Shown here in pieces: positions 8,452 to 17,288 of a stretch of 64,000 nt of DNA. The stretch is from Amycolatopsis arida. Its GTDB lineage: Bacteria; Actinomycetota; Actinomycetes; Mycobacteriales; Pseudonocardiaceae. The stretch spans positions 124,001 through 188,000 of the forward strand of contig NZ_FOWW01000008.1 in the NCBI RefSeq assembly GCF_900115565.1. Direction: 5' to 3'. The notes under the pieces are model-generated. The model was given only the letters and a program-made list of their open reading frames with translations, did not search any database and had not been told where the DNA came from. Position numbers and translations under genes: made by a program. How positions within the stretch are numbered: the first letter of the stretch is position 1; each line of letters begins with the position of its first letter.

Positions 8452-9423
8452 ATGCCCACGGCGGTACAGGTGCGGCGCACCGGCGGGCCCGAGGTGCTCG
8501 AGGTCGGCGAGGTCGAGGTCGGGCCGCCGGGCCCCCGGCAGCTCCTGGTGGACGTGGCCGCCGCCGGGGTGAACTACATCGACACCTACCAGCGCGGCGG
8601 GATCTACCCGGTGGACCTGCCGTTCGTGCTGGGCCAGGAGGGCGCGGGCACGGTCGCGGCCGTGGGCGCCGAGGTCACCGGGTTCCGGCCCGGTGACCGG
8701 GTGGCGTGGCAGGGCGTGCTGGGTGGCTACGCGCGGCGGGCGCTGGTGCCGGCCGACGTGGCCGTGCGGGTCCCGGACGGCGTCGACGACGACACCGCCG
8801 CCGCGCTGCTGCTGCAGGGGATGACCGCGCACTACCTGGTGGCGTCCACCCACCCGGTGCGCGAGGGCGACGCGGTCCTGGTGCACGCGGCGGCCGGCGG
8901 CGTGGGCCTGCTGCTCACCCAGCTCGCCAAGGCGCGTGGCGCGCGGGTGCTCGGCACGGTGTCGACCGCCGAGAAGGCGGAGCTGGCGCGGGAGGCCGGC
9001 GTGGACGAGGTGATCCGGTACGACGAGGTGGACTTCGCCGAGGAGGTGCGCCGGCTGACCGGCGGCGAGGGGGTCGCGGTGGCCTACGACGGCGTCGGCA
9101 GGTCCACTGTAGACGGAAGTCTGGCGAGCCTGCGGGTGCGGGGCATGCTGGCGCTGTTCGGGGCCGCCAGCGGCCCGGTGCCGCCGATCGACCCGCAGCG
9201 GCTCAACGCGGCCGGCTCGGTGTTCCTGACCCGGCCCAAGCTCGGCGACCACACTCGGACCCGGGAGGAGATCGACTGGCGGGCGGGCGAGCTGTTCGAC
9301 GCGGTGACCTCCGGCCGGCTGCGGGTGCGGATCGGCGGCACCTACCCGCTGGCCGACGTCCGCCGGGCCCACGAGGACCTGGAGGGCCGGCGCAGCACCG
9401 GCAAGCTCCTGCTCAAGCCCTGA
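8452..9423 (+). CDS. qor: NADPH:quinone oxidoreductase (zinc-less MDR family)
   Basis: This 323-aa medium-chain reductase is of the quinone oxidoreductase branch (Rv1454c-like) that reduces quinones with NADPH. The N-terminal GroES-like domain contains GVNYIDTYQRGGIYPVDLPF and GQEGAGTV, and the Rossmann core has HAAAGGVGLLLTQLAKARGA at about residues 145-164. Zn ligands of alcohol dehydrogenases are absent, as expected for QOR. The ATG start follows GAGGAGGA-like sequence (RBS). A CATAGT hexamer at 8401-8406 may be its -10. The gene faces the FKBP gene and a strong hairpin separates them. Confidence 0.92.
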   Translation: MPTAVQVRRTGGPEVLEVGEVEVGPPGPRQLLVDVAAAGVNYIDTYQRGGIYPVDLPFVLGQEGAGTVAAVGAEVTGFRPGDRVAWQGVLGGYARRALVPADVAVRVPDGVDDDTAAALLLQGMTAHYLVASTHPVREGDAVLVHAAAGGVGLLLTQLAKARGARVLGTVSTAEKAELAREAGVDEVIRYDEVDFAEEVRRLTGGEGVAVAYDGVGRSTVDGSLASLRVRGMLALFGAASGPVPPIDPQRLNAAGSVFLTRPKLGDHTRTREEIDWRAGELFDAVTSGRLRVRIGGTYPLADVRRAHEDLEGRRSTGKLLLKP

Positions 9424-9541
9424 GGCCGGCCCGGCACCCGCTCCCGGACGCCCCCACGCCCGCCGCCTGCCGATGCCGGTCGCGGAGGACCATCCCGGCG
9501 ACGCGAGCGGCAAACACGACGACGCGAACCGCAAACACGCG

Positions 9542-9572
9542 CGTCGCCCGGGGCGTGCTGCCCCGGGCGACG
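9542..9572. terminator. Bidirectional hairpin terminator between qor and the FKBP gene
   Basis: A perfect 13-bp stem, CGTCGCCCGGGGC (9542-9554) and its complement (9560-9572), with a GTGCT loop. It lies between two convergent stop codons (9423 and 9580). There is no U-tract, as is common for actinobacterial terminators. Confidence 0.75.
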
Positions 9573-9579
9573 GGCGTGC

Positions 9580-10179
9580 TCAGCTGGCGGGGGTGACCTG
9601 GACGGCGTCGACGACGAAGACCAACGTCTCGTGCTGCAGCTCGTGTCCCTGCTGGTGGCCGTAACCCTTGTCCGGCGGCACCACGAGCAGGCGGCGGCCG
9701 CTCTGCTTGATGCCCACCAGGCCCTCGTCCCAGCCGGCGATGACGTCGCCCTGGCCAAGCACCACCGGGTACGGCTGGTTCCGGTCGAAGGAGTTCTCCA
9801 GCATCTGGCCGTTCGACCAGGTGACCAGCGCGTAGTTCATCCGCAGCGTGTCCCCGGGCTCAGCCGCGGGACCGGTGCCCTCGACGAGGTCGCGGGTGAG
9901 CAGGGTTTTCGGCGGCGCGCAGTTCTCCGGGATGGTGATCTCCGGCTTCTGCCCGAACTCGCCGGTGACCTGGATGTCGTCGGCCGTGCACTCCGGGCCC
10001 TGGTCGCCTGGCGGTGTGGTCACCCGGCCCTCCGGTGGGTGGGCCTGCGCCGGTGCGGACATCGAGGTGGGCGTGGGGTCGACGCCCGGGGGCAGGTCGG
10101 ACGGCTCCTCGAGGCTGGGCGAGCACGCCGTGCCCACGAGGGCGGCCGCCGCGACGAGGGTGATCAAGCCTTTGCGCAT
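9580..10179 (-). CDS. Secreted lipoprotein FKBP-type peptidyl-prolyl isomerase
   Basis: This 199-aa protein starts with a lipoprotein signal: MRKG, a hydrophobic stretch, then lipobox VGTAC with acylated Cys19. A Pro/Thr-rich linker to about residue 60 leads to an FKBP domain containing GDTLRMNYALVTWSNGQMLE, VVLGQGDVIAGWDEGLVGIK and GRRLLVVPPDKGYG. It should help fold exported proteins on the outer face of the membrane. The ATG is only 6 bases from a TAAGGT hexamer (10186-10191), indicating a leaderless mRNA. It converges with qor. Confidence 0.9.
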   Translation of the reverse strand: MRKGLITLVAAAALVGTACSPSLEEPSDLPPGVDPTPTSMSAPAQAHPPEGRVTTPPGDQGPECTADDIQVTGEFGQKPEITIPENCAPPKTLLTRDLVEGTGPAAEPGDTLRMNYALVTWSNGQMLENSFDRNQPYPVVLGQGDVIAGWDEGLVGIKQSGRRLLVVPPDKGYGHQQGHELQHETLVFVVDAVQVTPAS

Positions 10180-10185
10180 GGCGAC

Positions 10186-10191
10186 ACCTTA
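10186..10191 (-). promoter_or_regulatory. -10 element of a leaderless FKBP-gene promoter
   Basis: TAAGGT on the minus strand (within GATAAGGT) lies 6 bases from the ATG at 10179. There is no Shine-Dalgarno sequence, so transcription probably begins at the start codon. Confidence 0.45.
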
Positions 10192-10246
10192 TCCGGGCAT
10201 CTCCGTGCGACCCGGGCACACCCGGGGACCGCGGGGCCACCGCGGC

Positions 10247-12604
10247 TCACCGGACGGGCTCCCCCGGCAGTTCGGCCGCCCCCGACAGTGCCGGCAGGGG
10301 CGGGCCGGTGTGCACGAGCCCCAGCCGCTGGGTGGCGCGGGTGAGCGCCACGTACAGGTCGTTGTACCCGCGCGGCGAGGCGGCCACGATCTCCTCCGGC
10401 GCGACCACCACTACCGCGTCGAACTCCAGCCCCTTGGCCTGGTTTACGGTGAGCACCGACACCCGGTCCGGCGAACCCGACGTCGTGGCCGTGGTGTGCA
10501 CGGCCGACGACAACGCCGGCCGCAGCGCCGCCGGGCACAGCACGGCCACCGTCCCGCCGTCCGCCGCGGCCAACTCGTCGTCCACGATGGATCCGATGCG
10601 GTCGGGCAGCTCGGCGGGGTCGACGCCGCGCCGCCACGGCGGCGTCCCGGTCTCCCGCACCGACGTCGGCGCCCGCAGCTCCGGGTTCGCCTCGGCGAGC
10701 ACCCGCCCGGCCAGCTCCATGATCTCCGCCGGGGTGCGGTAGTTCACGGTCAGCTCGCGCAGCCGCCACCGGTCCCCCACGTACGGCCCGAGCACGTCTC
10801 CCCACGCCGACGTCCCGGCGACCGCGCCGGTCTGCGCCACGTCCCCCACCACGGTCATCGACCGGCTGGGGCAGCGTCGCATCAGCAGCCGCCAGTCCAT
10901 CGCCGACAGCTCCTGCGCCTCGTCGACGATCACGTGCCCGAACGTCCACGTCCGGTCCCGTGCGGCCCGCTGCGCCGCGGTGAGGTCGCCGCGCAGCTGC
11001 TGCCGCTCGGCCAGCAGCTCGGCGTCGAGGATGTCGCGCACCCGCACGACCTCCTCGTCGATGATCTCGTCGTCCTGCTCCAGGATGTGCAGCACGCCCT
11101 CGGCGTAGGCACGCTCCTCCCGCTGCCTGCGGGCCTGCTCCGCCCTCGCCTCGGTGTCGTCCTCACCGAGCAGCTCGGCCAGCTCGTCCAGCAGCGGCAC
11201 GTCGGCCGGAGTCCACGCGCCGCCGGCCGAGCGCAGCAGCGCGGCCCGCTCGGACTCGGTGAGCAGGTCACCGGCCGCACTGGCCAGCCGCTCGCCGGAG
11301 CCGAACAGATCCGCCAGCACCCGCCGCGGTGTCAGCACCGGCCACAGCTCGTCCAGCGCGGCCCGCACGGCCGGGTCGGCGGCGAGCTCCGCCCGGATCG
11401 CCGCGTGGTCGCGCGCGTCGAGCACCTCGCCGTCCGGCGACTCGTTCGCGCTGAGCGGGATCTCCGGGAGCCCGTCGAACACGTCGCTCTCGGTCCGCGC
11501 CACCGACTGCGCGGTGAGCGCGTCGAGCACCTGGTCGACGAACACCCGCCGGGCCAGGTTGTGTGGCCGCAGGGTGCGCCGCGCCCGCTCGCGGGCCCGC
11601 GCGCAGGTGTCCCGGTCCAGCCGCAGGGTCTCCCCCTCGACGCCGATCTCCAGCGGGGCGCCGGCGTCCGGCATCACCTGGCGGTCGCGCACGGCCGCGG
11701 CCAGGACGTCGACCATCACCGCACGACCCTTGACCTCCGCGGCCTCGGGGCTGTCGGTGCCGTCGGCGGTCACGCCGGGGAACAGCGTGCCCATGGTCGC
11801 CAGCAGCACGCCGGTCTCGCCGAGCGACGGCAGCACCTGGCCGATGTAGCGGAGGAACGTTCTGGTCGGCCCCACCACGAGCACGCCACGGCTGCTGAGC
11901 TGCCGGCGGTGGGTGTAGAGCAGGTAGGCGGCGCGGTGCAGCGCCACCGCGGTCTTGCCGGTGCCCGGCCCGCCCTGCACCACGAGCACGCCGCCGAGGT
12001 CGGCGCGGATGACGCGGTCCTGCTCGGCCTGGATGGTGGCGACGATGTCGGACATCTCCCCGGTGCGCCGCCGCTCGAGCGCGGCGAGCAGCGCCGCCTC
12101 CCCCGCCAGGCCGAGGTCGTGGCCCTGGTCGGGGGCGGTCAGGTCGAGGATCTCGTCGTCGAGGCCGACCACCGTGCGGCTGAGCGTGCGCAGGTGCCGG
12201 CGCCGGCGCACCCCGTCCGGGGACGCCGCGGTGGCCAGGTAGAACGGTCGCGCGGCCGGCGCCCGCCAGTCGAGCAGCAACGGGTCGTAGTCGGCGTCCT
12301 CGTCGAACAGCCCGAGCCGGCCGATGTAGTGGGTCTGCCCGTCCTGGGTGTCCAGCCGGCCGAAGCACAGGCCCTGTTCCACGGAGTTGAGCTGGGCCAG
12401 CCGCTCGCCGTACATCGTGGCGGAGGCGTCCCGCTCGGCGGCGGCCTGCGGGGTCTCGGCCTGGCCGCGCAGCGCCTCGTCGCGCCGCCGGGCGGTGACC
12501 TCGCGCTCGGTGTCGAGCTTGCGGTACAGCAGGTCGAGGTAGGACTGCTCGTGGACGATCTCGGTGGTGGTGTCGGGTTCCCTGGAGTTCCGGGACAGGG
12601 ACAA
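10247..12604 (-). CDS. HelD/HelR-family RNA polymerase-associated SF1 helicase-like ATPase
   Basis: This 785-aa UvrD-superfamily ATPase matches the HelD/HelR group that dislodges stalled RNA polymerase; HelR is linked to rifamycin tolerance in actinomycetes. The N-terminus EQSYLDLLYRKLDTEREVT is the coiled-coil secondary-channel arm. Walker A is VQGGPGTGKTAVALHRAAYL, Walker B VIVDEAQELSAMDWRLLMRR, followed by VVGDVAQTG. The very acidic EQDDEIIDEEVVRVRD stretch fits the primary-channel insert. I chose TTG 12604 because GGAGGA (12614-12619) lies 9 bases upstream; no other nearby start has such a site. I looked for but did not see a rifampicin-associated palindrome upstream. It follows ctaB by 103 bases on the same strand. 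Confidence 0.8.
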   Translation of the reverse strand: MSLSRNSREPDTTTEIVHEQSYLDLLYRKLDTEREVTARRRDEALRGQAETPQAAAERDASATMYGERLAQLNSVEQGLCFGRLDTQDGQTHYIGRLGLFDEDADYDPLLLDWRAPAARPFYLATAASPDGVRRRRHLRTLSRTVVGLDDEILDLTAPDQGHDLGLAGEAALLAALERRRTGEMSDIVATIQAEQDRVIRADLGGVLVVQGGPGTGKTAVALHRAAYLLYTHRRQLSSRGVLVVGPTRTFLRYIGQVLPSLGETGVLLATMGTLFPGVTADGTDSPEAAEVKGRAVMVDVLAAAVRDRQVMPDAGAPLEIGVEGETLRLDRDTCARARERARRTLRPHNLARRVFVDQVLDALTAQSVARTESDVFDGLPEIPLSANESPDGEVLDARDHAAIRAELAADPAVRAALDELWPVLTPRRVLADLFGSGERLASAAGDLLTESERAALLRSAGGAWTPADVPLLDELAELLGEDDTEARAEQARRQREERAYAEGVLHILEQDDEIIDEEVVRVRDILDAELLAERQQLRGDLTAAQRAARDRTWTFGHVIVDEAQELSAMDWRLLMRRCPSRSMTVVGDVAQTGAVAGTSAWGDVLGPYVGDRWRLRELTVNYRTPAEIMELAGRVLAEANPELRAPTSVRETGTPPWRRGVDPAELPDRIGSIVDDELAAADGGTVAVLCPAALRPALSSAVHTTATTSGSPDRVSVLTVNQAKGLEFDAVVVVAPEEIVAASPRGYNDLYVALTRATQRLGLVHTGPPLPALSGAAELPGEPVR

Positions 12605-12707
12605 GGGCGATCTTCCTCCAGCTCGGGGGGTGGTCGCGACGAACCGCGAGATCCCCAACGACCCGCACCCCGGCGTTTGTTCCCGGACGGGCTCAACCGG
12701 GGGGCGA

Positions 12708-13673
12708 TCAGCCGAACGGCAGGCCGAGCACCGGGAGGCCGATGGCCGAGTCGACCGCCAGCGCGCAGAACACCACCATCAGGTACGTGTTCGACCGGTG
12801 GAACAGCGCCATCGGCCGGGTGCGCTCGCCGCGCTCGACCGCCGCGCGCAGCCGGTGCGCGTAGAACAGGAACCACCCGCCGGCTACCAGAGCGAACGCC
12901 GTGTACAGCCAGCTCGTGGCCGGGGCCAGCAGCAGGGTCCAGCCCACCATCACCCACGAGTAGACGACGATCTGCTTGGCCACGTGCCGCGGGGTGGCCA
13001 CCACCGGCAGCATCGGCACGCCGGCGCGCTCGTAGTCGTCGCGGTACTTCATCGCCAGCGCCCAGGTGTGCGGCGGGGTCCAGAAGAAGATCACCCCGAA
13101 CATCACCAGCGCTGGCCACTCGACCGTGCCGGACACGGCGGCCCAGCCGATCACCACCGGCATGCACCCGGCGGCGCCGCCCCACACCACGTTCTGCGGC
13201 GTCCGCCGCTTGAGCACCAGCGTGTAGACGAAGATGTAGAACAGGATCGTCGCCACGGCTAGCGCCGCGGACAACAGGTTCACGGTCAGCGCCAGCACGG
13301 CGAACGAGGCCACGCCCAGCGCGAGGCCGAAGACCAGCGCGCCGGCCCTCGGCACCGAGTCGCGCACCAGCGGCCGCCGCTTGGTGCGGTTCATCACCTT
13401 GTCGATGTCGGCGTCGATCACGCAGTTCAACGCGTTGGCGCTGCCCGCGGCCATGGTCCCGCCGACCAGCGTCGCCAGCACCAGCCACGGCGACGGGATC
13501 TCCCGCCCGGCCAGGAACATCGCCGGGATGGTGGTCACCAGCAGCAGTTCGATGACCCGCGGCTTGGCGAGCGCGGCGTAGGCGGCGATGGTGCGGCGCA
13601 CGCCGCGGCCGCCCGCGGGGTGCACGGGCCCGGCGGAACCGGCGCGGCCGGGGCCGGCGTGCACCAACGACAT
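12708..13673 (-). CDS. ctaB: Protoheme IX farnesyltransferase (heme O synthase) CtaB
   Basis: It adds a farnesyl group to heme b to make heme O, the substrate of CtaA. This 321-aa UbiA-family membrane prenyltransferase has the first Asp-rich motif [20 protein letters not shown] followed by RPL, and a second site [17 protein letters not shown]. About eight hydrophobic helices are visible. The ATG at 13673 is preceded by GGGAGCGAG. It is transcribed away from tkt across a 354-base divergent region, matching the mycobacterial ctaB/tkt arrangement. Confidence 0.95.
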   Translation of the reverse strand: MSLVHAGPGRAGSAGPVHPAGGRGVRRTIAAYAALAKPRVIELLLVTTIPAMFLAGREIPSPWLVLATLVGGTMAAGSANALNCVIDADIDKVMNRTKRRPLVRDSVPRAGALVFGLALGVASFAVLALTVNLLSAALAVATILFYIFVYTLVLKRRTPQNVVWGGAAGCMPVVIGWAAVSGTVEWPALVMFGVIFFWTPPHTWALAMKYRDDYERAGVPMLPVVATPRHVAKQIVVYSWVMVGWTLLLAPATSWLYTAFALVAGGWFLFYAHRLRAAVERGERTRPMALFHRSNTYLMVVFCALAVDSAIGLPVLGLPFG

Positions 13674-14027
13674 CTCGCTCCCTGCGTCAGGTTCGGGTCG
13701 CGCGGGCGCCGGTGGTGGGGTCCGCTCGGCACTGGAAGGCCGCGCTGTCGCTGATCGTAGTCGTCGGGACCGGCCGCCCGCCCACGGGTCCCCGCGACGG
13801 TGTGACCGCTCCCGCCCGCGCCCTCCCGGCCGAAAACCACCGGACCTACTAGGCTGGCGCCAATGGGTCCCGACGTGCGCGAACGGCCCGCTCCGCGCGG
13901 GAGACGGGCGGAATCGGGATCGATTAAGTAGATTCTGGTCATGTCTAGCGGGCCCGCGTGTGCGGGTACCCGGTGGACTCCGGCCGGAACGACACCAACG
14001 ACCGAGCAGACCGGGAGTGCGAGTTCA
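13674..14027. other. Divergent intergenic region between ctaB and tkt
   Basis: I see no gene with support here. A TAGATT hexamer at 13929-13934 sits 6 bases before an ATG at 13941 that is in frame with tkt, so it may be a tkt promoter producing a short leader-peptide extension or a leader of about 87 bases. An ACTAGGCTGG stretch at about 13846-13855 looks like another plus-strand -10 region. Regulation cannot be inferred further. Confidence 0.4.
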
Positions 14028-16148
14028 GTGTCCGACACCGTCTCTACCAGCGAGAACAACCCGCTACTGCGGCGGAACGTGCCCGCCGACTGGACCGAGC
14101 TGGACACCAGGGCGGTGGACACCGTGCGCGTGCTGGCCGCCGACGCGGTCGAGCACTGTGGCAGCGGACACCCCGGCACCGCGATGAGCCTCGCGCCGGT
14201 GGCCTACTCGCTGTTCCAGCGGATCATGCGGCACGACCCCGCCGACCCCGAGTGGCCCGCCCGCGACCGCTTCGTGCTGTCCGCGGGGCACAGCAGCCTC
14301 ACCCTCTACATCCAGCTCTTCCTCGCCGGCTACGGGCTGGAGATGGAGGACCTGAAGCAGCTGCGGAAGTGGAACTCGCGCACCCCCGGCCACCCGGAGT
14401 ACCGGCACACCCCCGGCGTGGAGACCACCACCGGCCCGCTCGGCCAGGGGCTGGCCAACGCGGTGGGCATGGCGATGGCCGCCCGGCGGGAGCGCGGCCT
14501 GCTCGACCCGGACGCCGCGCTCGGGGAGAGCCCGTTCGACCACCACGTCTTCGTGATCGCCTCCGACGGTGACATCGAGGAGGGCGTCACCGCCGAGGCG
14601 TCCTCGCTGGCCGGCCGGCAACAGCTCGGCAACCTCGTGGTGATCTACGACGACAACAACATCTCCATCGAGGACAACACCGACATCGCGCTGTCCGAGG
14701 ACACCGCCAAGCGGTACGAGGCCTACGGCTGGCACGTGCAGACCGTCGAGGGTGGCGAGGACGTCGTGGCGTTCGAGGAGGCGATCGCCGCGGCCAGGGC
14801 GGAGACCGCCCGTCCGTCGTTCATCCGGCTGCGCACGATCATCGGCTATCCCGCGCCGAACAAGATGAACACCGGCAAGGCGCACGGCGCCGCGCTGGGT
14901 GCCGACGAGGTCGCCGCGGTGAAGGAGATCCTCGGCTTCGACCCGGACACGTCCTTCCACATCGACGACGAGGTGCTCGCGCACACCCGGCAGGCGATCG
15001 ACCGCGGCAAGCGGGCCCGCGCCGCGTGGCAGGAGCAGTACGACCAGTGGGCCGCGGCCAACCCGGAGCGCAAGGAGCTGGCCGACCGGCTGCGCACCCG
15101 CACCCTGCCCGAGGGCTGGGCGGGCACCCTGCCGAGCTGGGCGCCGGACGAGAAGGGCGTGGCCACCCGCAAGGCCTCCGGCGAGGTGCTCAACACCATC
15201 GGCGACGCGCTGCCCGAGCTGTGGGGCGGCTCGGCCGACCTGGCGGAGAGCAACAACACGATCATCAAGAACTCCGACTCGTTCGGCCCGGAGTCCGCCT
15301 CCACCGGGATGTTCACGGCGCACCCCTACGGCCGCAACCTCCACTTCGGAGTCCGCGAGCACGCGATGGGCGCCGTCCTCAACGGCATCGCGCTGCACGG
15401 CGGCACCCGCCCCTACGGCGCCACGTTCCTGATCTTCAGCGACTACATGCGCCCCGCGGTGCGGCTGGCCGCGCTGATGAAGGCGCCGGTGATCTACGTC
15501 TGGACGCACGACTCGATCGGCCTCGGCGAGGACGGGCCGACGCACCAGCCGATCGAGCAGCTGTCGGCACTGCGCGCCATCCCCGGGCTCAACGTGGTCC
15601 GGCCCGCGGACGCCAACGAGACCGCCGCGGCCTGGAAGGCGGTGCTGGAGGACGTCTCCGCCCCGTCCGGGCTGGCGCTGACCCGGCAGAACGTGCCGGT
15701 GCTGGAGGGCACCCGGGAGAAGGCGGCCGAGGGCGTGGCCCGCGGCGGCTACGTGCTCGCCGACGCCGAGAGCGGCACCCCGGACGTGGTGATCATCGCC
15801 ACCGGATCGGAGGTGCAACTGGCCGTGGCCGCCCGGAACACGCTGGCCGCCGAGGGTGTTGCCGCCCGTGTGGTCTCCATGCCGTGTGTCGAGTGGTTCG
15901 ACGCCCAGAGCGAGGCGTACCGCGAGTCGGTCCTCCCCTCGGGCGTGAAGGCGCGGGTGGCCGTGGAGGCCGGCGTCGCACAGTCCTGGCACCGGTTCGT
16001 CGGCGACGCCGGCGAGATCGTGTCGATCGAGCACTTCGGCGCCTCGGCCGACTACCAGACGCTGTTCCGCGAGTTCGGGTTCACCGCCGAGACCGTGACC
16101 GACGCCGCGCGCCGGTCGCTCCACACGGTCGGCTCCGGCGCGGCCTGA
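14028..16148 (+). CDS. tkt: Transketolase
   Basis: This thiamine-diphosphate enzyme moves two-carbon units in the non-oxidative pentose phosphate pathway; 706 aa against about 700 in mycobacteria. Family features in order: CGSGHPGTAMSLAP near the N-terminus, GPLGQGLANAVGMA, the ThDP-binding SDGDIEEGVTAEASSLAG, the pyrimidine-domain LHFGVREHAMGAVLNGIALH, and WTHDSIGLGEDGPTHQPIEQ. GTG 14028 has GGGAG at 14013-14017 and starts the alignable protein (MSDTVSTSENNPLLRR); ATG 13941 in the same frame would add 29 unconserved residues. It is first in a six-gene pentose-phosphate operon. Confidence 0.97.
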   Translation: MSDTVSTSENNPLLRRNVPADWTELDTRAVDTVRVLAADAVEHCGSGHPGTAMSLAPVAYSLFQRIMRHDPADPEWPARDRFVLSAGHSSLTLYIQLFLAGYGLEMEDLKQLRKWNSRTPGHPEYRHTPGVETTTGPLGQGLANAVGMAMAARRERGLLDPDAALGESPFDHHVFVIASDGDIEEGVTAEASSLAGRQQLGNLVVIYDDNNISIEDNTDIALSEDTAKRYEAYGWHVQTVEGGEDVVAFEEAIAAARAETARPSFIRLRTIIGYPAPNKMNTGKAHGAALGADEVAAVKEILGFDPDTSFHIDDEVLAHTRQAIDRGKRARAAWQEQYDQWAAANPERKELADRLRTRTLPEGWAGTLPSWAPDEKGVATRKASGEVLNTIGDALPELWGGSADLAESNNTIIKNSDSFGPESASTGMFTAHPYGRNLHFGVREHAMGAVLNGIALHGGTRPYGATFLIFSDYMRPAVRLAALMKAPVIYVWTHDSIGLGEDGPTHQPIEQLSALRAIPGLNVVRPADANETAAAWKAVLEDVSAPSGLALTRQNVPVLEGTREKAAEGVARGGYVLADAESGTPDVVIIATGSEVQLAVAARNTLAAEGVAARVVSMPCVEWFDAQSEAYRESVLPSGVKARVAVEAGVAQSWHRFVGDAGEIVSIEHFGASADYQTLFREFGFTAETVTDAARRSLHTVGSGAA

Positions 16149-16169
16149 CGACCTGAAAGGGATGATGGG

Positions 16170-17285
16170 ATGAGCACCACCAACCGGCTGGCCCGACTGT
16201 CCGAGGCCGGCGTCTCGATCTGGCTCGACGACCTGTCCCGGGAGCGGCTGAACTCCGGCAACCTCGCCGAGCTCATCCGCGACCGGTACGTCGTCGGCGT
16301 CACCACGAATCCGACGATCTTCGCCTCCGCGGTGTCCGCGGGGCACGCCTACGACGAGCAGGTTCGCGAGCTCGCCGCGCGCGGCGCCGACGTGCACGCC
16401 GCGGTGCGCGAGCTGACCACCGCCGACGTGCGCAACGCCGCCGACGTGTTCCGGGACGTCTACGCGCGGACCAACGGCGTCGACGGGCGGGTGTCCATCG
16501 AGGTCGACCCCGGCCTGGCCAAGGACACCGAGCGCACGGTGGCCGAGGCGCAGGACCTGTGGAAGGCGGTGGACCGGCCGAACATCTTCGTGAAGATCCC
16601 GGCCACCGAGGAAGGGCTGCCAGCGATCACCAGGACGCTCGCCGAGGGCATCAGCGTGAACGTGACGCTCATCTTCTCCGTCGAGCGCTACCGCGCGGTG
16701 ATCGACGCGTTCTTCGCCGGCCTGGAGCGGGCCAGGGCCAACGGCCACGATCTCCGCACCATCCAGTCGGTGGCGTCGTTCTTCGTGTCCAGGGTGGACA
16801 GCGAGGTGGACAAGCGGCTCGAGGCGATCGGCACCGACGAGGCGCTGGCGCTGCGCGGCGAGGCGGCCATCGCCAACGCCCGGCTCGCCTACGCCGCCTA
16901 CCAGGAGCTGTTCGACACCGATCGGTGGCGGGCGCTCGCCGACGACGGCGCGCACCCACAGCGTCCGCTGTGGGCGTCCACCGGGGTGAAGAACCCCGAG
17001 TACTCCGACACCCGCTACGTCGACCAGCTCGTGGTCGCCGGCACGGTGAACACCATGCCGGAGAAGACGCTGCACGCCGCGGCCGACCACGCCGAGATCG
17101 GTGGCGACACGGTCACCGGCACGGCCGACCGGGCGCAGGCGGTGTTCGACCGGCTGGCCGCGGTCGGCGTGGACATCCCCGACGTGTTCGTGACGCTGGA
17201 GAACGAGGGCGTGGAGAAGTTCGACAAGTCGTGGACGGAGCTGCTGGACACCGTGTCCGGCCAGCTCGCGCAGGCCGGGAGCTGA
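16170..17285 (+). CDS. tal: Transaldolase
   Basis: This 371-aa transaldolase (mycobacterial/plant-type, longer than the E. coli form) exchanges a dihydroxyacetone unit between sugar phosphates. [13 protein letters not shown] near residue 45 and the Schiff-base lysine in [12 protein letters not shown] are clear, as are [19 protein letters not shown] and [11 protein letters not shown] 16170 follows GAAAGGG. It is 21 bases downstream of tkt and 3 bases before pgi, consistent with one transcript. Confidence 0.96.
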   Translation: MSTTNRLARLSEAGVSIWLDDLSRERLNSGNLAELIRDRYVVGVTTNPTIFASAVSAGHAYDEQVRELAARGADVHAAVRELTTADVRNAADVFRDVYARTNGVDGRVSIEVDPGLAKDTERTVAEAQDLWKAVDRPNIFVKIPATEEGLPAITRTLAEGISVNVTLIFSVERYRAVIDAFFAGLERARANGHDLRTIQSVASFFVSRVDSEVDKRLEAIGTDEALALRGEAAIANARLAYAAYQELFDTDRWRALADDGAHPQRPLWASTGVKNPEYSDTRYVDQLVVAGTVNTMPEKTLHAAADHAEIGGDTVTGTADRAQAVFDRLAAVGVDIPDVFVTLENEGVEKFDKSWTELLDTVSGQLAQAGS

Positions 17286-17288
17286 CGC

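Noticed and set aside
12605..12707. Rifampicin-associated element upstream of the helicase
   Set aside because: No matching palindrome of that type was seen in the 103-base gap.
9848..13213. 1,121-codon plus-strand frame opposite the FKBP, helicase and ctaB genes
   Set aside because: It crosses three well supported minus-strand genes and their intergenic regions; no family resemblance.
13941..14027. Earlier ATG for transketolase
   Set aside because: In frame and preceded by a TAGATT hexamer, but it adds 29 residues absent from the family, whereas GTG 14028 has GGGAG and the conserved start. Kept only as an alternative.
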